Shown here: piece by piece, positions 8,450 through 14,519 of the stretch
Layout: each line of letters opens with the position of its first letter
How positions within the stretch are numbered: position 1 is the first letter of the stretch
Position numbers and translations under genes: made by a program
Assembly: GCA_002401545.1 (NCBI GenBank)
Contig: NVTJ01000144.1
Location: 1-16,055 of the forward strand
Direction: 5' to 3'
Source: Alphaproteobacteria bacterium
Lineage (GTDB): Bacteria > Pseudomonadota > Alphaproteobacteria > Sphingomonadales > Emcibacteraceae
DNA length: 16,055 bases
The notes under the pieces: generated by a model
Database searches by the model: none
What the model saw: the letters and a program-made list of their open reading frames with translations, nothing else
Told to the model about the DNA's origin: nothing

Positions 8450-10234
8450 ATGCATGAATATAGAACACATACTTGCGAGGCCTTGCGGGCGGAAAATGTC
8501 GGGGAAATCATCCTTCTTTCCGGCTGGGTACACCGGAAGAGGGATCATGGCGGCCTTTTGTTCATTGACCTTCGGGATCATTACGGCCTGAGCCAATGTG
8601 TGATTGATACGGATAATAGCTGCTTTGAAATTGCCGAAAGCCTGCGGGCTGAATCGGTTATCCGGGTCAAGGGCAAGGTGGTCTCCCGCAGTGCGGATAC
8701 CGTGAATGAAAATCTTCCCACCGGACATATTGAAATATTCATTGAGGAACTGGACATTCTTTCTGTGGCGGCTGAGCTACCGCTACCGGTATTTGGCGAA
8801 CAGGACTATCCTGAAGATATTCGACTGACCTATCGTTACCTTGATTTGCGCCGCGAGCGTCTTCACCGGAATATTATTCTGCGTTCCGATGTGATTTCCA
8901 GCATGCGCCGCCGGATGGTTGATCTGGGTTTTCGCGAGTATCAGACCCCGATCCTGACCGCAAGTTCGCCGGAAGGCGCACGGGATTTTCTGGTTCCAAG
9001 CCGCCTGCATCCCGGTAAATTCTATGCGCTGCCACAGGCCCCGCAACAGTTCAAGCAGCTTTTGATGATTGCCGGCTTTGACCGCTATTTTCAGATAGCC
9101 CCCTGTTTCCGGGACGAAGATGCCAGGGCAGACCGCTCACCGGGCGAATTTTACCAGCTTGATGTGGAAATGTCTTTTGTTACGCAGGAAGATGTCTTCG
9201 CGGCACTGGAACCGCTTATGGTTGGCCTGTTTGAAGAATTCACCACCAAAAAAGTTACGCAAACGCCATTTCCGCGTATTCCGTTTAAACAAAGCATGTT
9301 GAAATATGGCAATGACAAGCCTGACCTCAGGAATCCCGTTGAAATATGTGATGTGACAGAGGTTTTTCGCGGCTCAGGTTTTGGAATTTTTGCCGGGGCG
9401 GTTGATAAAGGCGCTGTGGTTCGCGCTATTCCGGCACCGGGGGCAGGGGGAAGCAAAGCCCGCAGCTTCTTTGACAAGATGAATGACTGGGCGCGCTCCG
9501 AAGGCTACGCCGGTCTTGGTTATATCCGTTTCAAGGACGGCGAGCCGTTGGGTCCCATAGCTAAAAACCTTGATAAGGACCGTTTGGACGAGCTTAGGAA
9601 AATTGCGGATTTAAGTGATAATGATGGTATTTTCTTTGCTTGTGGCAAAGAAGAAGAAGCCGCGAAACTTGCCGGCTTTGCCCGGACAAAGGTGGGGGAG
9701 GACCTCGACCTGATCAGTGATGATGAGTTTAAATTCTGCTGGATTGTTGATTTCCCCATGTATGAATATGACGAGGTGGAAAAGAAACTGGATTTCAGCC
9801 ATAATCCTTTTTCCATGCCACAAGGCGAATTACATGCGCTTGAAACCATGAAGCCGGAAGATATACTGGGCTATCAGTATGATATTGTCTGTAATGGTAT
9901 TGAATTATCATCGGGGGCTATCCGGAACCATAAGCCGGAAATCATGTATAAGGCCTTTGAGTTGGCCGGATATGGTCCTGAAGTGGTCGAGGAGAGGTTT
10001 TCAGGTATGCTCAACGCCCTGAAATACGGCGCCCCGCCCCATGGCGGTATTGCGCCGGGAGTCGACCGTATTGTCATGCTTATCGCCGATGAGCCGAATA
10101 TTCGTGAAGTTATTATTTTCCCGATGAACCAGAAGGCGGAAGACCTGATGATGAAAGCTCCCAGTGAAGTTTCCATGGCACAGTTGCGGGAACTGCATTT
10201 GCGAGCGGTCGTGCCGGATTCAGACAGTAAATAA
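8450..10234 (+). CDS. aspS: Aspartyl-tRNA synthetase, probably non-discriminating (Asp/Asn)
   Basis: This class II synthetase charges tRNA(Asp). The 594-residue protein has the bacterial layout. An anticodon-binding OB fold (GWVHRKRDHGGLLFIDLRD, 25-43) comes first. The catalytic core follows, with motif 2 FRDEDARADRSPGEFYQLD (220-238) and the aspartate-pocket stretch LPQAPQQFKQ (194-203). A GAD insertion domain spans about 285-420, and motif 3 is GIAPGVDRIVML (533-544). His33 sits where E. coli has Leu30 in the loop reading the anticodon. His there is typical of enzymes that also charge tRNA(Asn), with amidation by GatCAB, so this is an inference. The ATG has AGAAGA (8438-8443) at six bases. 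It is divergent from rnd, with a terminator hairpin just downstream. Confidence 0.97.
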   Translation: MHEYRTHTCEALRAENVGEIILLSGWVHRKRDHGGLLFIDLRDHYGLSQCVIDTDNSCFEIAESLRAESVIRVKGKVVSRSADTVNENLPTGHIEIFIEELDILSVAAELPLPVFGEQDYPEDIRLTYRYLDLRRERLHRNIILRSDVISSMRRRMVDLGFREYQTPILTASSPEGARDFLVPSRLHPGKFYALPQAPQQFKQLLMIAGFDRYFQIAPCFRDEDARADRSPGEFYQLDVEMSFVTQEDVFAALEPLMVGLFEEFTTKKVTQTPFPRIPFKQSMLKYGNDKPDLRNPVEICDVTEVFRGSGFGIFAGAVDKGAVVRAIPAPGAGGSKARSFFDKMNDWARSEGYAGLGYIRFKDGEPLGPIAKNLDKDRLDELRKIADLSDNDGIFFACGKEEEAAKLAGFARTKVGEDLDLISDDEFKFCWIVDFPMYEYDEVEKKLDFSHNPFSMPQGELHALETMKPEDILGYQYDIVCNGIELSSGAIRNHKPEIMYKAFELAGYGPEVVEERFSGMLNALKYGAPPHGGIAPGVDRIVMLIADEPNIREVIIFPMNQKAEDLMMKAPSEVSMAQLRELHLRAVVPDSDSK

Positions 10235-10249
10235 TAGCAGAAACAACAA

Positions 10250-10281
10250 AATCAGGCATGAGCTTGCCGCCATGCCTGATT
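10250..10281. terminator. Hairpin terminator between aspS and the convergent 62-aa gene
   Basis: A perfect 11-base-pair stem (AATCAGGCATG at 10250-10260, CATGCCTGATT at 10271-10281) encloses a 10-base loop. On the minus strand it is followed by the T-rich run TTGTTGTTT, a good intrinsic terminator for the 62-residue gene. On the plus strand the following bases are A/T-mixed, so termination of aspS is plausible but less typical. Confidence 0.75.
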
Positions 10282-10320
10282 AAATATATGAAAAATTATA
10301 GTTGTGCCTGTTAATCAGGC
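10274..10320. repeat. Overlapping inverted repeats able to form alternative hairpins
   Basis: GCCTGATTAA (10274-10283), which is the right arm of the terminator, is also a perfect complement to TTAATCAGGC (10311-10320). The latter contains the stop codon of the 62-residue gene. In addition, GCCTG (10306-10310) can pair with CAGGC (10316-10320) over a five-base loop. The three pairings exclude one another. Whether they matter is unknown. Confidence 0.5.
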
Positions 10321-10503
10321 CCGAATATCAACCGTTCGTCCCACATCCGGGCCGGTGGCGGATTCAACTTCTTTTCGTTCAACCGCAGAATCCTCTGCTG
10401 CTTTTGAAAGAACTTCTTTCAGGGCAGCGGTATTTTCCTGGCTACTGCTCCGGTCAACCTGTACCTGACTGGACGTGCTACTTGTGGATGCAATATCAAC
10501 CAT
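10315..10503 (-). CDS. Small Ser/Thr-rich protein of unknown function
   Basis: The ORF encodes 62 residues. It has a Ser/Thr/Gln-rich N-terminal third (MVDIASTSSTSSQVQVD), then a predicted helix with alternating charges (ALKEVLSKAAEDSAVERKEVE, roughly 27-47), and no signal peptide or membrane segment. The ATG at 10503 has AAGGA upstream at about seven bases, and an intrinsic terminator lies just past its stop. Together these support a real gene despite its size. The opening VDIAS..S..QVQ followed by a helix starting ALKEVL faintly resembles the short YjfB-like putative motility proteins (MDIA..., then AVLKKA). I regard that as a hint only. It is convergent with aspS and divergent from the TPR gene. 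Function unknown. Confidence 0.65.
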   Translation of the reverse strand: MVDIASTSSTSSQVQVDRSSSQENTAALKEVLSKAAEDSAVERKEVESATGPDVGRTVDIRA

Positions 10504-10663
10504 AATTCAATCCTTGTTATTTCTCTATTACCTAAAGCTATAACATATTTTTTAATAAATCTTTAACTTTTGGTGAAAATTTTATCTAATGATCGCTGGT
10601 TATGGTTAATAGTTCACTGTATGATGTCATGCTAAAGTCAATATACATGATAACGGGGATTTG

Positions 10664-11914
10664 ATGTTCCAGAAATTTACCAAAACGCTTGCCATACTGT
10701 TGAGCTGTCTTTTTCTTGTTTCCTGTGCTGACGATCATCGAGTGGATGGGGAGATGGCCTTTGATTCCGAATCGCTGATGAATATGGCAGAAAGTTTCCT
10801 CTCCGCCGGGGATTATGGTAACGCCATGCGGCTGTACCAGCGTGCCGCCAATGAAAACCCCAAACATATCCCGTCCCGAATGGGATTAGCAAAAACATAT
10901 CAGGCAATAGGCGCCACGGACGCCGCGATCAATTTCTATGAACAGGTGTTGCAGCTGGACCCGGATAATATGGCGGCAAAAATGGGCAGCGGTCAAATGC
11001 TGATTACCAAAAACCGACCCGAAGATGCCATTCCCTACCTTACCGACCTGTCCAGGCAGGATCCCGATAATCACCGCATATATAACATGCTGGGACTTGC
11101 CCATGACCTTATGGGGCAACAGGAAAATGCCCAGATGAACTATGGCAGGGGACTTACCCTGGCGCCCGATAATATTTCATTGTTGAATAATCTGGCTCTG
11201 TCCTTTGCGTTTGAAGAACAATATGCCCCTTCCATAAGACTGTTAAGCAAGGCGATCAATCTGGATTATACGGTGACTAAAGCCCAGCATAATCTGGTGC
11301 TGGTATATGTATTATCCGGTGAGGAAGAAGCAGGACGGGCCATAGGCTCGTCTATTATGACGAAAGAGGAAATGGAAAATAACATCCGCCAGTACAGATG
11401 GATAAAAAGCCTCACGCCGGGTCAAAGAGCGCAGGCCATTTTTCTGGGGATCAAGAATTTTCCAGATAAAGCCGGGCAGGGGCTGTCCGGTGAGGCAAAA
11501 AAAAGCCCCATTGCGGCACCGGATGTTATCCCGAATGACCCCAAGAAGCGTCAGCTTTGGGAATTGCTGAAACAGGCAGAATCCTCGAGCCTGAAAAATA
11601 AGGAAAAATCCCGCAATGATACGCCAAACCCTGTGAAATCATATACACCGCATCAGAAGGTTCACCGGGTACAGCTGGGATCATACCCCAATACAAAGTT
11701 GGCACATAGTGGCTGGAAAAAGATCAAACGTCGCAGCAAGGGTCTGCTTGATTCTTACGAAGCCAAAATTAAGCTGGTGACATTGGCCGATGGAAAAAAC
11801 CTGTTTCGCCTTTTTGTCGGTAATATTGAAGACAGGGCCATTGCCCGAACACTCTGCGACGAGCTTCGGCAACGGAATGTGGATTGTCTGGTTCTCAAAA
11901 CAGCAAAAAATTAA
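10664..11914 (+). CDS. TPR-repeat lipoprotein with C-terminal SPOR domain
   Basis: A 416-residue envelope protein. A signal peptide (1-20) ends in a lipobox LVSC, so Cys21 is probably lipidated. About five tetratricopeptide repeats follow (roughly 36-203), each ending in a P-x-N/H or D-P-D-N style turn (NPKH, DPDN, DPDN, APDN). A charged linker (about 265-330) joins a SPOR-type domain at 333-413, with VHRVQLGSYPNTKLAHSGW at its start and LFRLFVGNIED near its middle. SPOR domains bind glycan strands stripped of peptides, often at the division site. The repeats resemble the TadD pilus-assembly lipoproteins, but no tad genes lie nearby. ATG at 10664 is preferred over the adjacent TTG at 10661, since GGGGA (10655-10659) would sit too close to the TTG. 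Exact role unknown. Confidence 0.85.
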   Translation: MFQKFTKTLAILLSCLFLVSCADDHRVDGEMAFDSESLMNMAESFLSAGDYGNAMRLYQRAANENPKHIPSRMGLAKTYQAIGATDAAINFYEQVLQLDPDNMAAKMGSGQMLITKNRPEDAIPYLTDLSRQDPDNHRIYNMLGLAHDLMGQQENAQMNYGRGLTLAPDNISLLNNLALSFAFEEQYAPSIRLLSKAINLDYTVTKAQHNLVLVYVLSGEEEAGRAIGSSIMTKEEMENNIRQYRWIKSLTPGQRAQAIFLGIKNFPDKAGQGLSGEAKKSPIAAPDVIPNDPKKRQLWELLKQAESSSLKNKEKSRNDTPNPVKSYTPHQKVHRVQLGSYPNTKLAHSGWKKIKRRSKGLLDSYEAKIKLVTLADGKNLFRLFVGNIEDRAIARTLCDELRQRNVDCLVLKTAKN

Positions 11915-11919
11915 ACCAT

Positions 11920-12306
11920 ATGAGCGCGTATAAAATTTTCAGTGATAAAAGAAAAGATATTACCTATCCCGCAAGGCAATGTTCCGACATGGATGAACTC
12001 CGGGGAGACATTGATCAATTGGACCGTCTCATCGTAGAATTTCTCAGTATTCGTCAAGGGTTTATGGAACAGGCGGCAGGTATAAAACAGGACCGGAACC
12101 TGGTGCGTGATCAACGACGTGTTGATGATGTGATGACCAAGGTGATGGCGCATGCAGAAAAGGTTGGGGCCCATCCCAAACTGGTGGAAACACTATACCG
12201 GCAAATGATTGAATGGTGCATCAATTACGAAATGGATGTTTTTGACACCACCAGAGCATCACGTAAAACAGACGTTATATCCAACACGCCCAGAAATAAA
12301 ATATAA
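11920..12306 (+). CDS. Chorismate mutase family protein (AroQ/PchB-like)
   Basis: A 128-residue all-helical protein of the AroQ fold, which converts chorismate to prephenate or, in PchB relatives, splits isochorismate. By eye against E. coli chorismate mutase the active-site positions are Arg28 (Arg11), Arg45 (Arg28), Lys56 (Lys39), Asp64 (Asp48) and Arg67 (Arg51) conserved. Val68 stands at Glu52 and Glu104 at Gln88. A 23-residue N-terminal extension precedes the first helix (MDELRGDIDQLDRLI). The ATG at 11920 is five bases after the lipoprotein stop, with no clear ribosome binding site, so translational coupling is likely. TTG at 11884 or ATG at 11989 are alternatives. The last 27 codons overlap, antisense, a small SOS-type gene. 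Confidence 0.8.
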   Translation: MSAYKIFSDKRKDITYPARQCSDMDELRGDIDQLDRLIVEFLSIRQGFMEQAAGIKQDRNLVRDQRRVDDVMTKVMAHAEKVGAHPKLVETLYRQMIEWCINYEMDVFDTTRASRKTDVISNTPRNKI

Positions 12307-12356
12307 ATCATAACCGGGATGAAGGCCAACCCGCTAATATGCAGTAAAATATCCAT
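12225..12356 (-). CDS. Predicted 43-aa SOS-regulated single-helix membrane protein
   Basis: This short ORF has 43 codons plus TAA. It starts at ATG 12356-12354, with AAAGGA (12369-12364) seven bases upstream, an excellent ribosome binding site. The product begins MDILLHISGL, continues through an uncharged hydrophobic stretch (residues 3-25, including AFIPVMIYILFLGVL) long enough to cross the membrane once, and ends in an 18-residue polar tail with Asp26, Arg32, Asp33 and Lys39. A promoter bracketed by two perfect LexA-type operators lies directly upstream, with a predicted leader of under 20 bases. I recognise no homologue. Damage-induced small membrane proteins such as SidA (division block) and TisB (membrane depolarisation) have the same build, so a role in division arrest or dormancy is an inference. 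Its 3' 82 bases overlap the chorismate mutase gene antisense. Confidence 0.7.
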   Translation of the reverse strand: MDILLHISGLAFIPVMIYILFLGVLDITSVLRDALVVSKTSIS

Positions 12357-12369
12357 AACAACGTCCTTT

Positions 12370-12384
12370 GTTCTTTATTTGTTC
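12370..12384. promoter_or_regulatory. LexA (SOS) box, promoter-proximal
   Basis: A perfect direct repeat GTTC-N7-GTTC on the plus strand (GAAC-N7-GAAC on the minus), the operator form bound by alphaproteobacterial LexA. Its spacer is all A/T. It overlaps the last four bases of the -10 element and the predicted transcription start of the 43-residue gene, where a repressor would block RNA polymerase. Confidence 0.75.
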
Positions 12385-12409
12385 TATTTCATCCCGTCGA
12401 GATAGTCAA
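12381..12409 (-). promoter_or_regulatory. Promoter of the 43-aa SOS gene
   Basis: On the minus strand, TTGACT (12409-12404, five of six consensus bases) is followed after exactly 17 bases by TAGAAC (12386-12381, four of six). The -10 shares GAAC with the proximal LexA box, and the -35 directly touches the distal box. Transcription should start near 12374, only about 18 bases before the ATG. Confidence 0.65.
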
Positions 12410-12424
12410 GAACAAAATAAGAAC
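12410..12424. promoter_or_regulatory. LexA (SOS) box, promoter-distal
   Basis: A second perfect direct repeat, GAAC-N7-GAAC on the plus strand (GTTC-N7-GTTC on the minus), again with an all-A/T spacer. It abuts the -35 hexamer of the 43-residue gene. The two boxes are in opposite orientation, so they also form a 16-base inverted repeat with two mismatches. Confidence 0.75.
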
Positions 12425-12441
12425 ATTTCTGATATCAGCTG

Positions 12442-13242
12442 TTATTTACCTTTAAATACCGCGGGCCTTTTTTCGAGAAAGGCCATGACCCCTTCCATAA
12501 AGTCTTCGGAATGTCCGGCAACCTGCTGTGCTGTTGCTTCGACTTCAAGCTGTTGTTCAAGTGTATTTTTCTCGGAGGAATCGAGCAGCTTACGGATGGA
12601 AAACAAGGCCTGTGTCGGCATTATGGCCAGTTTACGGGCAATGACCATCCCTTCAGAAATCAAATCATCCTGTTTTATGACCTTCGAGATAAGGCCATAT
12701 TCCAGTGCCTGATCCGCTGCCAGTTTTTCACCAAGCATCATCATTGAGGCGGCACGGGCGCGGCCAATCATACGCGGTAGAAAATATGTACTACCAGCAT
12801 CGGGTATCAACGCTATATTAACAAAGGCCTGAAGAAAATAAGCCTGGTCAGCGGCAATGGCAATGTCACAGGCACAGACAAGGCTCATACCTGCTCCGGC
12901 GGCGGCGCCATTAACGGCGACAAGGGTCGGCATGGGTAATTTTCTGAGACCCATAATAAGCGGGTTATAATTTTCCCTTAGTGACTTTCCCAGATCAGGT
13001 GGCATTTCACCAGCCTGATCCTTAAGGTCGGCACCCGCACAAAACCCTTTGCCCTCTGCGGTTATGAAAAGGGCACGTGCCGGATTTTCTTCTTGTGACA
13101 ACTCGGACAAAACATCCCTGAAATCCGCAAAAAACTGGCTGTTCATGGCATTCATGGCATCTGGACGGGACAGAGTCAAAACGGCAACCGTATCATCATA
13201 TACAAGTTTCATGGTCTGGTGTGAGTGAGATGAATAAGACAT
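12442..13242 (-). CDS. Crotonase-family protein, PaaG-like enoyl-CoA isomerase/hydratase
   Basis: A 266-residue crotonase-fold acyl-CoA enzyme. The oxyanion hole is formed by GFCAGADL (66-73) and the AAAGAGMSL loop (113-121). Both glutamates used by true hydratases are absent: Ser120 stands at rat Glu144 and Phe140 at Glu164. Instead Asp148 in LIPDAGST aligns with the single catalytic Asp of PaaG-type isomerases. PaaG-like stretches also include PDLG.S...YNPL (82-95), PRMIGRARA (156-164) and the end motif VFKGK. So isomerisation of an enoyl-CoA, possibly in aromatic or fatty-acid breakdown, is likelier than hydration, although no paa genes are in view. ATG at 13242 has GGAG (13252-13249) at six bases. 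Met11 is an unsupported alternative start. A regulated promoter lies upstream. Confidence 0.85.
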   Translation of the reverse strand: MSYSSHSHQTMKLVYDDTVAVLTLSRPDAMNAMNSQFFADFRDVLSELSQEENPARALFITAEGKGFCAGADLKDQAGEMPPDLGKSLRENYNPLIMGLRKLPMPTLVAVNGAAAGAGMSLVCACDIAIAADQAYFLQAFVNIALIPDAGSTYFLPRMIGRARAASMMMLGEKLAADQALEYGLISKVIKQDDLISEGMVIARKLAIMPTQALFSIRKLLDSSEKNTLEQQLEVEATAQQVAGHSEDFMEGVMAFLEKRPAVFKGK

Positions 13243-13271
13243 GAGTTTCTCCGCAAGCTATGGAAAAACCC

Positions 13272-13299
13272 ATTTTAAGTTAAAACGTTCGTTTGTAAA
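13272..13299 (-). promoter_or_regulatory. Promoter of the crotonase gene
   Basis: On the minus strand, TTTACA (13299-13294, five of six) is followed after 16 bases by TAAAAT (13277-13272, five of six). The start would be near 13265, about 25 bases before the ATG. The gene therefore need not depend on read-through from the diguanylate cyclase gene upstream. Confidence 0.55.
13283..13294. promoter_or_regulatory. Palindromic operator AAACG-NN-CGTTT
   Basis: A perfect inverted repeat, AAACG (13283-13287) and CGTTT (13290-13294), fills most of the spacer between the -35 and -10 of the crotonase promoter. It fits the general form AAAC-N4-GTTT seen for PsrA-like TetR-family regulators of fatty-acid breakdown. 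The regulator itself is not in the window. Confidence 0.5.
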
Positions 13300-13307
13300 G
13301 CAGTGAA

Positions 13308-14372
13308 TTAAGCTATTTTAACCACATTCCGAGGGGCTTCGCCTTCCAGTGTTATTTGGTTACGGCCATTTGCTTTTGATTGATATAATGCCGCATCGGC
13401 ACGTTCAAGAAAATCATTGCGGTGTTCCCCCGGGCGATATTTCGCCACACCGAAAGAACAGGTAATCCTGCCAATATTTTCCCCGGTACTCTTGCGCTTC
13501 ATGCTGCGTTCGGCAATGGACAGTCGGATTATATCCGTGAGCCTTCGTGCCTTTTCCAAAGAAACATCCGGCAGAATGATAACAAATTCTTCACCACCAT
13601 AGCGGGCGGCTGTGCCGACTTCGCCAACGCGTGTCTTTATGGTATGGGCTACGGCCTTCAGAACCTGATCGCCCACATGGTGACCCCAGGTATCGTTAAA
13701 TTTTTTGAAGTGATCAATATCCCCGATAACCAGACATAATTCGTCCTCTTTTCCATTGATTTTTTCGATGGTGGTTTTCAGGTTCTCCTCAAACGACTTC
13801 CGGTTGCCAATATTGGTCAGCATATCGGTCAGGCTTTCCTGACGGACAGCTTCAAGAGTGGTTTGCAACTTTTGTACGGTCTTTGCTGATTCTTTCAATT
13901 GTTGTTGTGCCGAATCATTTTTACTGGCAAAATTAGTTGTTTCTGTCAAAAGACCGCTGATAATGGTTTTTAGTGTCTCTGCCCCCGGGACATGTCCCAT
14001 ACTATGCAGGCTTTCCTTCAGGGCAACACCATAACTTGCCGTGCCCTTGTTCAAATCGCTAACGGCCTTGGCAATTCTGCTCAACTCGTTCTGAATGCCT
14101 TGTCCTGTGCTGGTCACGGCATTCTGAACCCGGTCACCGGAGAAAAATCTTTCGTAAAGATTATTACAGGCTATTGATGTGAATGACTTTTTTTGCCTGA
14201 TCATGTCATCTATAGCCTTATTGAGTGACATATTTTCCTCACTGGCATAATCATACCAGACCTGATAGTTGGAAGGTGACGGGATGACGTTATACATCGA
14301 CATAAGGTCCAGTGCCCTGTCAGAAATATCCCGGATATACTCGACGTCTCTCTTGTCCCGCAGGTGCGACAT
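13308..14372 (-). CDS. Diguanylate cyclase (GGDEF domain)
   Basis: A soluble 354-residue protein that should make cyclic di-GMP from two GTP. The N-terminal part (about 1-125) carries the pattern IPSPSNYQVWYDYASEEN (30-47), common in alphaproteobacterial cyclases such as DgcB. A probable coiled coil follows (about 152-180, QQQLKESAKTVQKLQTTLEA). The GGDEF domain starts at LTDMLTNIGNRKSFE (181-195), binds metal through GDIDHFKKFND (Asp218, 217-227) and has an intact active site RYGGEEF (257-263). The inhibitory I-site RxxD is lost, with Gly250 and Gly253 in its place. No membrane segment is seen. The ATG at 14372 has AAGG some eleven bases upstream. It lies 147 bases after the helicase gene on the same strand. 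Confidence 0.92.
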   Translation of the reverse strand: MSHLRDKRDVEYIRDISDRALDLMSMYNVIPSPSNYQVWYDYASEENMSLNKAIDDMIRQKKSFTSIACNNLYERFFSGDRVQNAVTSTGQGIQNELSRIAKAVSDLNKGTASYGVALKESLHSMGHVPGAETLKTIISGLLTETTNFASKNDSAQQQLKESAKTVQKLQTTLEAVRQESLTDMLTNIGNRKSFEENLKTTIEKINGKEDELCLVIGDIDHFKKFNDTWGHHVGDQVLKAVAHTIKTRVGEVGTAARYGGEEFVIILPDVSLEKARRLTDIIRLSIAERSMKRKSTGENIGRITCSFGVAKYRPGEHRNDFLERADAALYQSKANGRNQITLEGEAPRNVVKIA

Positions 14373-14407
14373 ATTTTATCTGCCTTGAATGTTATTATTT
14401 TCTTTAT

Positions 14408-14441
14408 CCATGGAAAGACGTATTGCAGTCTTTCATCATGG
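14408..14441. other. Hairpin in the gap before the diguanylate cyclase gene
   Basis: GAAAGAC (14413-14419) pairs with GTCTTTC (14428-14434) over an eight-base loop. An outer CCATG/CATGG stem continues across a two-base AT bulge, giving 12 pairs. No T-run follows on either strand, so it is not a typical terminator. It lies in the likely leader of the minus-strand cyclase gene. No other feature is seen in this 147-base gap. Confidence 0.4.
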
Positions 14442-14519
14442 TGATGAGGCTACAAGAAATATGCTAATGAAACGCTAAAGAGGGTGGTTAATATTTGGTA
14501 AAAATCTACTTTTGATAAA

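Noticed and set aside
12370..12424. The inverted repeat formed by the two LexA boxes, read as a terminator
   Set aside because: The stem is AT-rich with two central mismatches, has a long loop and no T-run on either strand, while each arm is an exact SOS box placed on a promoter.
12429..12438. Perfect palindrome CTGATATCAG next to the distal LexA box
   Set aside because: A ten-base palindrome alone is weak evidence; no loop for a hairpin and no family of operators that I recognise.
12368..12712. A 114-codon plus-strand frame antisense to the crotonase gene
   Set aside because: It is a shadow of a well-supported gene; its start lies in the LexA box region and its translation is Ser-rich without domain character.
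14408..14453. An 11-codon leader-peptide-like ORF (MMKDCNTSFHG) overlapping the hairpin before the cyclase gene
   Set aside because: No ribosome binding site and no run of regulatory codons; probably chance.
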